From contig NZ_AP017977.1 of NCBI RefSeq assembly GCF_000648235.2, positions 806,001 through 870,000 of the forward strand: a DNA stretch of 64,000 nt, written 5' to 3'. The position numbers were made by a program, and so were the translations under genes. Below are positions 1-9,443 of the stretch, in pieces. The DNA comes from Neochlamydia sp. S13. GTDB taxonomy: Bacteria > Chlamydiota > Chlamydiia > Chlamydiales > Parachlamydiaceae. The notes under the pieces are model-generated. The model was not told the DNA's origin. It saw nothing but the letters and a program-made list of their open reading frames with translations, and did not search any database. Each line of letters begins with the position of its first letter. Position 1 is the stretch's first letter.

Positions 1-396
1 TTTGAAGGGGCGTTGTTGCAAATATCTAATGATTTTACCCAATTAACTGAAATTGAGGCAGATAAATCACAACAGATCGTGGAGGGCGCAGCTAGTCAAT
101 ATGGAGCTGTACGTACTTATCTTTTTTCCGTTATGAATTCGGTAGTATTTCCTAAAGAAATTTATGAAAAGCTTAATAAGCGTGCTGAAGAAGAGCAAAA
201 AGCCTTAGCAGCTGTAGAAGATGCTCAGGACGAACATTTAAGCCAGCAATCTTTGAAAGATTACTATGAAGAGCAAATCGCTCGCTTAGCGGATAAGTAT
301 GAGAAAAAATTGATTGGAATGCAAAAAAAATATATTCAAGATACAGAATCATTGAAAAAGCAAATGGCATTACTACAGAAAAGATTGAATGGGTAG
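1..396 (+). CDS. 3' end of an unrecognised protein gene, cut by the left edge
   Basis: The frame is open from base 1, so the start lies outside the window; 131 codons plus a stop are visible. The last ~75 residues are rich in Glu, Lys, Gln and Ala and look like a coiled coil (repeated EEQ, KYEKK and QKKY-type blocks). The part before it (FPKEIYEKL) is more mixed. I do not recognise the family. tadA starts two bases after the stop codon, so the two genes are probably co-transcribed. No signal peptide or membrane segment is visible in this part. Confidence 0.7.
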   Translation, partial: FEGALLQISNDFTQLTEIEADKSQQIVEGAASQYGAVRTYLFSVMNSVVFPKEIYEKLNKRAEEEQKALAAVEDAQDEHLSQQSLKDYYEEQIARLADKYEKKLIGMQKKYIQDTESLKKQMALLQKRLNG

Positions 397-398
397 CT

Positions 399-902
399 AT
401 GCTTTTTCCTTTTACGTTTAAGCCTCAGTCAGAAGACGAAAAATTTATGCTTGAAGCATTGAAAGAGGCATGGAAAGCTTTCAGGCAGGGCGAAGTTCCT
501 ATAGGGGCTGTTCTGGTGCATGAAGGACAAGTAATCTCTAGGGGATATAACCAAGTAGAACTGCTCAAAGATGCTACTGCTCATGCAGAAATGCTATGCA
601 TTACTGCAGGGGCAGGGGCAATGGAGAACTGGCGGTTGACTGGCACCACACTTTATACCACCATAGAGCCCTGTTGTATGTGTGCAGGAGCTATGTTTTT
701 ATCAAGAATTTCCACTCTAGTATGGGGGGCACCTGATTTACGCCATGGGGCTAATGGGAGTTGGATGGATGTGTTTGAGAAGGTTCATCCTACGCACAAT
801 CTTAACATTAAAAGAGGCATTCTAGAGGAATATGGAGCCGCCCTCATGCGTGATTTTTTTAAAAAATGTCGCCAAGAAAAAAAGGCTTTGACTGACGAAT
901 AG
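399..902 (+). CDS. tadA: tRNA-specific adenosine deaminase TadA
   Basis: Cytosolic zinc enzyme that deaminates the wobble adenosine (A34) of tRNA-Arg(ACG) to inosine. The 167-residue protein has the deaminase signature: HAE at 62-64 (zinc-binding His and catalytic Glu) and PCCMC at 91-95 (the two zinc-binding Cys). Length is normal for TadA. The ATG at 399 follows the upstream stop by two bases, suggesting translational coupling. A cytidine or guanine deaminase of the same fold is possible, but the E-P-C-C-M-C-A-G-A block and size favour TadA. Confidence 0.93.
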   Translation: MLFPFTFKPQSEDEKFMLEALKEAWKAFRQGEVPIGAVLVHEGQVISRGYNQVELLKDATAHAEMLCITAGAGAMENWRLTGTTLYTTIEPCCMCAGAMFLSRISTLVWGAPDLRHGANGSWMDVFEKVHPTHNLNIKRGILEEYGAALMRDFFKKCRQEKKALTDE

Positions 903-1524
903 CTAGATTGCTTATTTAAAAAACTAAAGAAGTACTTATAAAAGTCGACTCGACCGGTAGAAGCTTGCTCACATCTTCCCTACTTGCAAATCCTAATCTT
1001 CTAATTTTTAAGCAATTTATTTAGCTTATAATTTTTTTATCTAGCCAAGTAGTATGCTTTTGAGAGGCTTTTTATCTTACCCTTTACTTAATAAAAATTC
1101 ATCTTTAAGAAGAAGGCCACCTTTCAAAGATTGATTTATTCTTTAAAGTTTAATAGCGTAGTTCCTCTAAACACTATAAGCATCTGTTGGATAACTAGAA
1201 AAGGAGTTAGCAAAATTTAAACGACTGGAAGAATTTTCTAGGTTATTAAAGGCGTTATTCAATGGGGCTTTTTTCTTTGTCAGGATCATCTTAAACGATG
1301 TCTAGAACAATCTCAACGCTGCCAATAGCTTTAGCTATTCAAATCCTTTTAATGGCTTAAAAAGTTTGGTCAAAGAATGTTTTTTCGTTTGATAAATGTT
1401 TTTAATCTTATCGAAGGTAGACATAAAAAGCTAGAAAAACACCTTACAAGTAGCGTATCATCTATTTCTTGCTTTTTAATTTTGGTAGTATAATTAAAGG
1501 GGAGGGAAAAAAAGTTGGAAATAT
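903..1524. other. Long non-coding stretch after tadA
   Basis: About 620 bases of AT-rich sequence with no open frame that looks real on either strand. I saw no tRNA, no clear terminator and no repeat shared with the rest of the window. It may hold decayed coding sequence, since it opens an accessory stretch, but nothing can be named. Confidence 0.4.
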
Positions 1525-2880
1525 TTAGAGAAGAAGAGAAGGGCTTTCATCTTGAAGAACAGAATCTCTAAAATCCCATTCACAGATAGAACCAGTGGCA
1601 TGGCCGGTCAATATTCTTCCATGTCTTACTTTAAGACAGGTTGTCTTTTCAGTGTTTTCTCTTAAGGTCACCATTGATTGTGATTTTAGAGAGTCCCAGA
1701 TTCGTATGGTTGTATCATCAGAAGTGCTGATGATTTTTCCATAGGCAATTTGAAGATTATTAACTCTTCTCGTATGCCCATTTAAAGTAAGGAGGCATTG
1801 CTCTGTATTAGCATCCCATATTTTTATCGAACCTGTTCCCGAGCTGCTAATTATATTATTACCCATTTTTTTTAAGTCTGTAATTCCCCAATCATCTTCC
1901 GTAGGTAAATGGGTTATCAGCCCTTTTTTTATGTCCCATATTTTTACCTTTGTATTTTCCCAGGCTGAGCCACTAAAAAGTTTGCCATGAGCCACTTTCA
2001 TACATGTCACCCAGTTGTCGTGCTTCAACCAACAAATCTCTTTTCCTCTTTCAATATCCCAACATCCTATAGTCCTGTCTTGCGCACCACTAAAGAGCAG
2101 GCCATTAATTAGCTTTAAGCATTCAATTCTACAAGTATGCCCTTTTAATACGGTAAGCTGTTGCTGAGTCTCAATATCCCATATGCGTATGGTATTGTCA
2201 CTAGACCCACTATATAGCATACCATTGTCTATTTTCAGGCAAGTAACGATGCCTTCATGCCCATGAAAAACACGTTGGCTTTTTTTTGTTTGAATATTCC
2301 ACAGGCGAATTGCTTTATCGCTAGAACCACTAAAGAGGTGACCATACCCAGTTTTAAGGCAATTCACGCTAGATTTGTGCCCTTTCAGAATAGTTTGCTG
2401 CTCTTGATTACCTATGTTCCAAATGCTTATGTTGCTGTCAATAGAGCCACTATAAAGCGAGCCATTCACTATTTTTAAGCATTTAACATACGAGCCATGC
2501 TCTCGTAAAGTAGAGAAAGTGTATTCTCCATTAACCATGTTTGTTTTTATTTTTACTAGATTACGATACTTTGTTTTCCAATTGTCAGAGTAAGAAGAGA
2601 GGGGGAGAAGCCCTGCTACCTGCATAGGTAACCGGCCTTGATTCTTATAAAATAGATTGGCTTGCTTTTGGTAAGAGGTGAAGTGATAGTTGTAATCTTT
2701 TTTTAAGCGTTTGCTCCACAGATAAGGATCTTCGATCATTCTTTGGAAATATTTGCATACTCGCTGAAGCTGACATAATTCTTTCGCATTAAAGTAGGAA
2801 AAGAGATGCAAATACAATTCCTCAGGCAAAGAAAAAAAGGAAGAGGATAAAGGAGAAGAAGGAAAAAAAGCAGAGTGCAT
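1525..2880 (-). CDS. F-box and WD40-repeat protein (eukaryote-like, probable host-directed effector)
   Basis: The 451-residue protein starts with an F-box-like domain (about 16-62: LPEELYLHLFSYF, then LCQLQRVCKYF and DPYLW). Eight WD40-type repeats follow from about 118 to the end, each with GH near the start, an SGS-D core and a closing WD or WN (for example IRIWDI, IRLWNI). In eukaryotes F-box/WD40 proteins are substrate receptors of SCF ubiquitin ligases. Bacterial versions are thought to act inside host cells after secretion; that role is inferred here. No Sec signal is seen. The neighbours are non-coding sequence and an IS630 remnant, which fits an accessory gene. Confidence 0.88.
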   Translation of the reverse strand: MHSAFFPSSPLSSSFFSLPEELYLHLFSYFNAKELCQLQRVCKYFQRMIEDPYLWSKRLKKDYNYHFTSYQKQANLFYKNQGRLPMQVAGLLPLSSYSDNWKTKYRNLVKIKTNMVNGEYTFSTLREHGSYVKCLKIVNGSLYSGSIDSNISIWNIGNQEQQTILKGHKSSVNCLKTGYGHLFSGSSDKAIRLWNIQTKKSQRVFHGHEGIVTCLKIDNGMLYSGSSDNTIRIWDIETQQQLTVLKGHTCRIECLKLINGLLFSGAQDRTIGCWDIERGKEICWLKHDNWVTCMKVAHGKLFSGSAWENTKVKIWDIKKGLITHLPTEDDWGITDLKKMGNNIISSSGTGSIKIWDANTEQCLLTLNGHTRRVNNLQIAYGKIISTSDDTTIRIWDSLKSQSMVTLRENTEKTTCLKVRHGRILTGHATGSICEWDFRDSVLQDESPSLLL

Positions 2881-3425
2881 TAGTTAATTTTTCCGAGAGT
2901 GATAGAAAGTATATAAATTTTACTTACTAAATTCATTTTAATTAACGGCTTTAAGCTCTTATGCTTGCTTGGCGTCTTTAAAGGTTTAGTTTTTTTGATA
3001 GAAAAGAGCAGTGGTTTAAATATAGCACATAACTTTAATGTTTCAAAAGTTTGTTTGTCAAGTAGACCCATAGCTAAATTAAATAATTAGAAAGCTTATT
3101 TTGCGTTCATGTGCAGTAAAATATGGATGCTTAGGTTGTTAAGGGATTTAATCTTGTAACTGAGCGTTTACTGCCTATTAATAACCTTTAATAAATGAGA
3201 GGTCTTCTAGCAAACGGTCAGCGAATAAGGGAGATAAGGTTTATTTGACAAATATTTTTGGCGATAGACATCTTACATAATCTTAAGAAGAACAAAATTA
3301 TGTTTTTTAGAGTGATTTAAATTTTATATTTTTTATCATTGACTCCTACTTAAAAAGAGTAATCAATGATTTGAGCAAGAGGGAAAATTTACTTAAATTG
3401 GCGTCTCTGATCTTCTTAAATTAGC
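2881..3425. other. Intergenic stretch upstream of the F-box/WD40 gene
   Basis: Should hold the promoter of the minus-strand F-box gene. A 63-codon frame at 2880-3071 (minus) overlaps the F-box start by one base (TAATG), but its composition is unconvincing. No other structure was recognised. Confidence 0.35.
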
Positions 3426-3665
3426 TCAAGAGGCTTCAATGGGATTTAAATCTGGAGAATAAGGTAGAAAAATAAAATTGGGTACTCTTATCAAAGCTTG
3501 CAGAGCCGTCCTCTTGCTGATTGTATTTTCAAAGTCTTTATAAAGCTTTTTCCAAGTGAGGTAAGGCTTGCCCTTTAAGCTTTGTGGAGGGAGGGCCCCA
3601 TAATATAAGCGCCCGGGAGCTTCTTCTTTTTGGATGCCTGTAAGGCCTTCAAATCGTCCTAGCAT
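3426..3665 (-). pseudogene. IS630-type transposase remnant
   Basis: A 79-codon frame ends in PYSPDLNPIE, the hallmark of the third catalytic motif (DDE) of IS630/Tc1-type transposases, where the final Glu is catalytic. In intact members this motif is followed by another ~30-40 residues and preceded by two Asp motifs. Here the frame stops three codons after the motif, and the upstream part does not show the usual DNA-binding and Asp regions. The element is therefore a decayed fragment. Terminal repeats were not found. Confidence 0.65.
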
Positions 3666-3998
3666 AAGTTTTCTGTTCTTGGAAGAGAAAGTGCATAGCG
3701 CATAGATTTTAAGTTCTTAGTATTGCGCGGAAAAGTTTCAATTTTTTGCGCAGGAAGGATCTTTATTAAAACTATATTTAGTAAGCAGAAGATGCCTCTT
3801 TCCTAGCTCCTATTTCGTTTACTCGTGCGATCTTCCTCCATGGAAAAGCTATCTCATGTTCTATAAAATATACTTGGTAACAAGCAAAATTTAGTTTTCG
3901 GAAGGGGTTATAATCATAAAAAGTCACCGTACGCCACTTTGAGATCAAGAGAGCTGATAAGTTAGAGTGTGATTTGGCTGCCCAAAATGCAAGCTTTC
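3666..3998. other. Non-coding stretch beside the IS630 remnant
   Basis: About 330 bases with no convincing frame. It probably contains further decayed sequence of the IS630 element and the 3' flank of the rhomboid-like gene. No terminator with a clear stem and T-run was seen. Confidence 0.3.
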
Positions 3999-4919
3999 CT
4001 AGTTCCCTTTCATTTTTTCTTCCGAAATTTTACGCATGCGGTCTTTTTCTTGCCGCGTTAAAGATTGTTCTCCGTAGCGGGAAATTTTGGCTAGCATCTC
4101 GTCAATAAATGCATCATCTCCTAGATTAGCTTTCCCTGTTTTGATATCAACAATTTTACTCTTTTGCGGGGTGGAAAAAAAGTAGCGTCGGATTTTAGTA
4201 TGCACTTTGTGGCCCCACCCCATAAAAATTTTGTCTATGTTTTGCATGTATAGGTAAGGCGTCGGTTGTTGCCAAACAACTGCGCTATAAAGATAGCCGG
4301 ACGCTATGCCTACCATATGGTAGAATAGGTTCACAAAATCTAGTGCCGATAAGGGGATGAGAAGAGAAAAAGCAATTACAACAGCTAGAAGCGATTTAGC
4401 CTGAATAGGGATTAAAAAAAAGAGGAGAAGGGTGGTCTCTCGATGAAGCATGGCCCAGGCTACAAAGATGGCTAACAGAGAGGGAGTCAAGCCTGCAATA
4501 ATAAACATCTTATAAGGTGATAAGAGGGAAACAGCAGCTAAAGCTGCTAGGTTTGCAAGAATGCCGCTAATAAAATAAAGAACTAGAAAAGATTTATCTC
4601 CATAATATTCAGCAAGTTGGGATCCAAAAAGCCAGAGCATATACATATTAAAGGTAAGGTTAATAAGTAAAAATAAATTAATGCCATTTGCATGTTTTTG
4701 AATAAAAAGAGATGTAATAAGTTGCCAATAATAGGAGTTAGCCATACCCCAGGGGGAGAGCCCTAAAATTTCTTGAGGTCCATATATTTTAAAGATAGCG
4801 ATAAAAAGAGGCTCTAGTGCTGCGCTACATACAGTAACTATAGCTGTCATGCAAATTAGGATTTTAAGGCTTTTAGGAACCTTGTCGTAGTTTGAGAATA
4901 GAGAAGAATGATAAAACAT
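3999..4919 (-). CDS. Rhomboid-family membrane protein, probably lacking the catalytic serine
   Basis: The 306-residue protein has about six hydrophobic segments between residues 20 and 225 and a soluble charged C-terminal tail of ~80 residues. Rhomboid features are visible: WQLITSLFIQ before a loop, NLTFNMYMLWLFG in the second helix region, and a late His in FYHMVGIASGYLY, matching the catalytic His plus GxxxG helix. Where active rhomboids have G-x-S-G, this protein reads G-L-T-P-S, so the nucleophile appears replaced by Thr. It may be a non-proteolytic rhomboid (iRhom/derlin-like) or use a different residue. It is divergent from rpmE. Confidence 0.7.
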   Translation of the reverse strand: MFYHSSLFSNYDKVPKSLKILICMTAIVTVCSAALEPLFIAIFKIYGPQEILGLSPWGMANSYYWQLITSLFIQKHANGINLFLLINLTFNMYMLWLFGSQLAEYYGDKSFLVLYFISGILANLAALAAVSLLSPYKMFIIAGLTPSLLAIFVAWAMLHRETTLLLFFLIPIQAKSLLAVVIAFSLLIPLSALDFVNLFYHMVGIASGYLYSAVVWQQPTPYLYMQNIDKIFMGWGHKVHTKIRRYFFSTPQKSKIVDIKTGKANLGDDAFIDEMLAKISRYGEQSLTRQEKDRMRKISEEKMKGN

Positions 4920-5169
4920 AATAAAAAATTGGGTGTTAAGGTTTGCAAATACGAGTGTTTAGACATCTTAGAGTTAAGAAGCAAAAATTTCAATCAATTG
5001 CCAATCATTAAGTACAAAACCTGTTTAGCTTCGCCCAGGTTTTCTACTCTGAAAATAAATGTGTTGAAAAACAGCGAAGAAAAGGCTTGTTTTTTTATTG
5101 AACACATTTTATCATTTTTTCGTAACTTAAGAAAATTAAATTTGTTAACCTTTTTGGGAGTTAATTCTG

Positions 5170-5505
5170 ATGAAGAAAGATATTCATCCTAAATATCAAA
5201 AAATTTTGTTCGTTGATTCTTCGACAGGACATAAATTCGTATGTGGATCTACTTTACAGCCAAAACAAATGGATAAATTTGAAGGCACTGAGTATCCTGT
5301 TTATCATTTATCAACCTCTTCAGCTTCTCACCCTTTCTTTACGGGTAGCAAAGCTTTAGTTGACTCTGAAGGCCGCGTTGATAAATTTAAAAAACGTTAT
5401 GCTACTGCTCAAAGCAAAGTGAATAACGAAGAGCCTGAAGGAAAATTAGAAGAGCAGCCTAAAGAAAAAGAAGCAAAAAAAGATTCCAAAAAGAAAAAGA
5501 AATAA
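5170..5505 (+). CDS. rpmE: 50S ribosomal protein L31 (type B-like) with a long charged tail
   Basis: Ribosomal protein of the large subunit. Residues 1-75 match bacterial L31 (MKKDIHPKY start, then SHPFFTG and a VD-KFKKRY end). The zinc-binding Cys motif of the C+ form is absent, as in type B L31. The protein is 111 residues instead of ~80-90; the extra C-terminal ~30 residues are almost all Lys and Glu. It opens the block rpmE-prfA-prmC-ffh-rpsP-trmD-rplS-rnhB, the same order as in Chlamydia. A strong hairpin follows the stop. Confidence 0.93.
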   Translation: MKKDIHPKYQKILFVDSSTGHKFVCGSTLQPKQMDKFEGTEYPVYHLSTSSASHPFFTGSKALVDSEGRVDKFKKRYATAQSKVNNEEPEGKLEEQPKEKEAKKDSKKKKK

Positions 5506-5525
5506 TTCTTTAAATTCTACCTTAT

Positions 5526-5562
5526 AAAGCTTTCCTCCACAACTTTGTTAGAGGAAAGCTTT
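5526..5562 (+). terminator. Hairpin between rpmE and prfA
   Basis: A perfect 12-bp inverted repeat (AAAGCTTTCCTC at 5526-5537 and GAGGAAAGCTTT at 5551-5562) with a 13-base loop. It lies 20 bases after the rpmE stop and 20 bases before prfA. There is no real T-run after it, so it may attenuate or protect the rpmE transcript end rather than fully terminate. Confidence 0.55.
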
Positions 5563-5582
5563 GTAGACTTATCTCCCTCATC

Positions 5583-6650
5583 ATGATTGAAAAAAAAGTC
5601 CAACAGCTCCTCCTCCGCTTAGCTGAAGTTGAAGCTATCTTAGGCCATCCTGAGATCTTTAATGATCAAAAAAAATATAAAGAACTGACGCGGGAGCATT
5701 CTTACTTAGCTGAGATCAAAGTTACCTGGGATGATCTTAAAAAAGCTGAACAAGAACTTTCCGACAATAAAGAACTTCTAAAAGCTGAGAGCGATCCTGA
5801 ATTTTCTCATGTTTTACAGGAAGACATTCATCTACTTGAAAGCAAGCTTCCTGAGTTGCAAAAACATTTGGAAACACTTCTTGTACCTCCTGATCCTAAT
5901 GATAATCGTCCTACCATCCTAGAGTTACGAGCGGGCACAGGAGGTGATGAGGCTGCTTTATTTGTGGGAGACTGCGTTCGTATGTATAAAATGTATGCTG
6001 ACAATAAACAATGGAATTATGAATTATTATCTTGCACCCCTTCTGATATGGGTGGCTTTAAAGAATACGTCATGGTTCTATCCGGTCCAAACGTCTATCG
6101 GAATTTGCGCTATGAAGGGGGAACTCATCGTGTTCAGCGGGTGCCTGCCACTGAAGCGCAGGGTAGAGTTCATACTTCTGCTATCACTGTAGCTGTACTT
6201 TTAGAACCCGATGAAGACTCAGATGTACAAATTGATGAAAAAGATTTACGCGTGGATACCTATAGATCTTCAGGAGCAGGAGGGCAGCACGTAAATACCA
6301 CGGATAGTGCAGTGCGATTAACTCATATGCCCACAGGTCTTGTCGTTTATTGTCAGGAAGAACGCAGCCAGCATAAAAATAAAGAAAAAGCATTGCGTTT
6401 ACTTAAAGCTAAAATTACTGAGATAGAGCAACAGAAAAAAGCTCAAGAGTTAGCTTCAAACCGTGCAGCTCAAGTAGGCAGTGGGGATCGCTCAGAACGT
6501 ATTCGTACCTATAATTTTTCACAAAATCGCTTAACAGATCATCGTATCAATCTTACCAAATACAATTTGGATAAAATTATGGAAGGGGATATGGAAGATA
6601 TAACCTCTGCATTAGTAGCTCACTATTATAAAGAAATGTTTGGAAGTTGA
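5583..6650 (+). CDS. prfA: Peptide chain release factor 1
   Basis: Class I release factor that reads UAA and UAG in the ribosomal A site and triggers hydrolysis of peptidyl-tRNA. The 355-residue length is normal. PAT at 188-190 is the tripeptide that reads the stop codon in RF1, separating it from RF2 (SPF). GGQ at 233-235 is the catalytic loop, whose Gln is normally methylated by PrmC, encoded next. The start ATG at 5583 gives a standard N-terminus. A frame in the other register at 5944-6192 is a shadow. Confidence 0.97.
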   Translation: MIEKKVQQLLLRLAEVEAILGHPEIFNDQKKYKELTREHSYLAEIKVTWDDLKKAEQELSDNKELLKAESDPEFSHVLQEDIHLLESKLPELQKHLETLLVPPDPNDNRPTILELRAGTGGDEAALFVGDCVRMYKMYADNKQWNYELLSCTPSDMGGFKEYVMVLSGPNVYRNLRYEGGTHRVQRVPATEAQGRVHTSAITVAVLLEPDEDSDVQIDEKDLRVDTYRSSGAGGQHVNTTDSAVRLTHMPTGLVVYCQEERSQHKNKEKALRLLKAKITEIEQQKKAQELASNRAAQVGSGDRSERIRTYNFSQNRLTDHRINLTKYNLDKIMEGDMEDITSALVAHYYKEMFGS

Positions 6651-6889
6651 GAGAGCTTAATCCCTGCATTTATTTTTTGCTGGCTCTTTAATTATTACTG
6701 TCAGTGAACAAGTTTTTTTCATGTATGCTAAACTTGAAGAGCAAATAAGATAAAGAATGAGACTATCAGGCAGAAAGGATGTAAAAAATTCTTAAGCTTT
6801 CATGCAGGGGGTGCGATGCGGTTTTTTTTATCTCTAATAGGCATTTTTTTTAAAGCTCTGCCCCTAATACAATAGATAAAGAGTAAAGG

Positions 6890-7738
6890 TTGAATACCGT
6901 TCAAGATATATTAGATTTATCAACTGGATATTTAGCACAAAAAGGAATCAAAAATCCTAAACTTCAAGCTGAATATCTATTATGTGATGCTTTACAACTC
7001 TCTCGTATACAACTTTACCAGCAGTTTGATCGTCCTTTAGAAGAGCAGGAATTAAAAATTTGCCGAGAGCGCCTAGCTCGCAGGGCTAAAGGAGAACCTC
7101 TTGGCTACATCCATGGAAAAATGGATTTTTATGGATGCCAGATATCTGTTAATAAAGATGTCCTTATTCCTCGGCAAGAAACAGAAATTCTCGTTGATAA
7201 GATTGTTAAACAACTCGAACAGGTTGAAGTGTGCGGCCTGCATTTATGGGATGTATGTTGTGGATCTGGATGTATAGGAGTTTCATTGAAGAAAAAGTTT
7301 CCTCTTTTAGAAGTTACTTTGTCTGATATTTCTCCTCAAGCACTTGAGCTTGCTAAAAAAAATGCAAAAGAAAATCAGGTAGAAGTGCATTTTTTACAGG
7401 GCGATTTATTAAAACCTTTTGAGGGCAAAAAGGTAGATTATCTAGTATGTAATCCTCCTTATATTGCCGAGTATGAGTTTGCAGGGTTAGACCATGAAGT
7501 GCGGGATTTCGAACCCCGCCTAGCTTTGATTTCGGGACCTACTGGTTTAGAGATGTATCAGCGTTTAAGTGAGCAAATGAAGGCATGTCTTGCTCCTCTA
7601 GCAAAAGTGTGGCTTGAAATGGGAAGTAGCCAAGGGCCCTCTCTATGTAAACTATTTAGTCAATCTGGATGGAGAAATTATAGAGTTGATAAAGATTGGG
7701 CTGGTTTAGATCGATTCTTTTTCCTTGAAAATGAATAA
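6890..7738 (+). CDS. prmC: Release factor glutamine methyltransferase PrmC (HemK)
   Basis: SAM-dependent enzyme that N5-methylates the Gln of the GGQ loop in release factors RF1 and RF2. The 282-residue protein has a helical N-terminal domain, a SAM-binding glycine motif (DVCCGSGCIG at 121-130) and the catalytic NPPY at 188-191. Translation starts at TTG 6890, preceded by AGTAAAGG; no in-frame ATG lies close by. Its place directly after prfA fits its substrate. The 239 bases between prfA and prmC hold nothing recognised. Confidence 0.95.
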   Translation: MNTVQDILDLSTGYLAQKGIKNPKLQAEYLLCDALQLSRIQLYQQFDRPLEEQELKICRERLARRAKGEPLGYIHGKMDFYGCQISVNKDVLIPRQETEILVDKIVKQLEQVEVCGLHLWDVCCGSGCIGVSLKKKFPLLEVTLSDISPQALELAKKNAKENQVEVHFLQGDLLKPFEGKKVDYLVCNPPYIAEYEFAGLDHEVRDFEPRLALISGPTGLEMYQRLSEQMKACLAPLAKVWLEMGSSQGPSLCKLFSQSGWRNYRVDKDWAGLDRFFFLENE

Positions 7739-7779
7739 GTTTTCAAGTATTGTCTCCACTGAAATTTTTAAGGATTTTC

Positions 7780-9108
7780 ATGCTTGGTGCTCTAACTGAA
7801 AAAATGCGAGGTTTAGTTTCAAAACTGGCTGGTGCAAAAAAACTTACCGCAGAAAACATTTCTGACGCTGTTAGTGAAGTGCGCTTAGCCCTGCTTGAAG
7901 CGGATGTTAACTATGGAGTGGCTAAAACTCTTATTAAAAGGGTTAAAGAGAAAGCTTTAGGCGATGAGGTTATCAAAGCAGTTACTCCAGGCCAGCAGTT
8001 TATCAAAATTGTTCATGAAGAACTTGTTTCTTTGATGGGTGGGGGAGAAGCTGAGCTAAAGTTAGAAGGGAAGCCCGCTGTTATTATGTTATGTGGGCTT
8101 CAGGGAGCAGGCAAAACGACACATGCTGCTAAATTAGCACGCTATTTAAAGAAAAAAGGACTATGTAAAAAACCTTTATTAGCAGCTTGTGATTTACAAA
8201 GACCTGCAGCTATTGAACAATTATTGACGTTGGGACAGCAAATTGAAATCCCTGTCTTTAACCTTCCTGAGGAAAAAGATCCTATAAAAGTGGCTCGACA
8301 TGCATTAGAAAAAGCTAAAAAAGAAGAATTTGATGTTTTGATTGTAGATACAGCAGGGCGACTGCATATTGATGAAGAACTTATGCTGCAGTTAGAAGAA
8401 ATCAAAAAAGTTTTGCAGCCTTCAGAAATTATATTTGTTGCCAATGCAACGACGGGACAAGATGCTGTTAACAGTGCCGCAGAATTTAACAAACGTATGG
8501 CTATAACTGGTTCAATTTTGACCATGTTGGATGGAAACGCTCGTGGAGGGGCAGCCATATCGATACGAGAAGTGACAGGCGCACCTTTAAAATTTGAAGG
8601 GATAGGCGAAAAAGCTGATGATCTTCAAGTTTTTAATCCCTCGTCTATGGCTCATCGTATTTTAGGTATGGGTGATACCATTAATTTGGTAAAGAAAGCT
8701 CAAGAGCATATAAGTGAAGAAGATGCCAAAAACTTAGAACAAAAAATACGTTCAGCTACGTTTACTTATGAAGATTATCTTAAGCAAATTCAAGCGGTAA
8801 AAAAAATGGGTTCTCTTAAGAGCCTTTTAGGAATGCTGCCCGGCATGAGTGCGCTTAAATCTTTAGAAATTGATGAAAAAGAGTTCTTTAAAATAGAGGC
8901 TATTATATTATCTATGACTCCTCAGGAAAGAGCAGAAAGTGAAGAGCTTTCCGTCTCCAGGCGCAAAAGAATAGCAAAAGGAAGTGGGACAGGAATAGAA
9001 GATATCAATAAGCTAGTTAAATCATTTAAACAAGCAAAGCAGTTCTTTAAGAATATGCCTAATATAAAAAATTTAGAAAAAATGATGGGAGGATCCCTAT
9101 GGCGTTAA
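7780..9108 (+). CDS. ffh: Signal recognition particle protein Ffh
   Basis: GTPase of the signal recognition particle; it binds 4.5S RNA and signal peptides and delivers ribosomes to the membrane via FtsY. Domains in order: N (1-85), G with P-loop GLQGAGKTTH at about 106-115 and DTAGRLH near 190, and a Met-rich M domain (about 300-442). I place the start at ATG 7780 (442 residues) because AAGGA lies just upstream and the N-terminus then aligns with the family. An extension to TTG 7750 adds ten unlikely residues. The end overlaps rpsP by 10 bases. Confidence 0.95.
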   Translation: MLGALTEKMRGLVSKLAGAKKLTAENISDAVSEVRLALLEADVNYGVAKTLIKRVKEKALGDEVIKAVTPGQQFIKIVHEELVSLMGGGEAELKLEGKPAVIMLCGLQGAGKTTHAAKLARYLKKKGLCKKPLLAACDLQRPAAIEQLLTLGQQIEIPVFNLPEEKDPIKVARHALEKAKKEEFDVLIVDTAGRLHIDEELMLQLEEIKKVLQPSEIIFVANATTGQDAVNSAAEFNKRMAITGSILTMLDGNARGGAAISIREVTGAPLKFEGIGEKADDLQVFNPSSMAHRILGMGDTINLVKKAQEHISEEDAKNLEQKIRSATFTYEDYLKQIQAVKKMGSLKSLLGMLPGMSALKSLEIDEKEFFKIEAIILSMTPQERAESEELSVSRRKRIAKGSGTGIEDINKLVKSFKQAKQFFKNMPNIKNLEKMMGGSLWR

Positions 9109-9431
9109 AAATTAGATTGCGACAGCAAGGCCGTCACAATCGTCCATTCTACCGTTTGGTGGTGGCTGATGGCCGCTCGCCACGTGATGGAAAATATGTT
9201 GAAGCAATCGGTTGGTACAATCCGTTTGCTACACAGGTAGAGCAAGAATTTTCTTTAGATGCAGAACGTGCACAACATTGGCTCAGCCAAGGTGCTGTCT
9301 TAACCGATTCTGCAGAAGCTTTAATTAAAAAAAGCGCCCCTAGCCTTGTACGTGGTTTGGTGGATAAGAAACTAGCATTACGAGCAAAATATGCTGCTAA
9401 ACGTAAGGCTCGTAAAAAAGTGAGCACTTAA
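9099..9431 (+). CDS. rpsP: 30S ribosomal protein S16
   Basis: Small-subunit protein needed for 30S assembly. The 110-residue sequence has the family N-terminus (KIRLRQQGR, then PFYRLVVAD) and the IGWYNPF block. The start overlaps the ffh end, with GGGAGGATCC just upstream as a strong ribosome binding site inside ffh. The tail is rich in Lys, Arg and Ala. It is the third gene of the ffh-rpsP-trmD-rplS run. Confidence 0.97.
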   Translation: MALKIRLRQQGRHNRPFYRLVVADGRSPRDGKYVEAIGWYNPFATQVEQEFSLDAERAQHWLSQGAVLTDSAEALIKKSAPSLVRGLVDKKLALRAKYAAKRKARKKVST

Positions 9432-9443
9432 AAACTTACACCA

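Noticed and set aside
2880-3071. 63-codon minus-strand frame overlapping the F-box gene start (TAATG)
   Set aside because: Composition is a mix of Lys and hydrophobic runs with no motif and no ribosome binding site; overlap is probably chance.
4908-5192. 94-codon plus-strand frame upstream of rpmE
   Set aside because: Overlaps the start of the rhomboid-like gene on the other strand and the start of rpmE; no ribosome binding site and no protein-like pattern.
8142-8558. 138-codon minus-strand frame inside ffh
   Set aside because: Shadow of the strongly conserved ffh coding strand.
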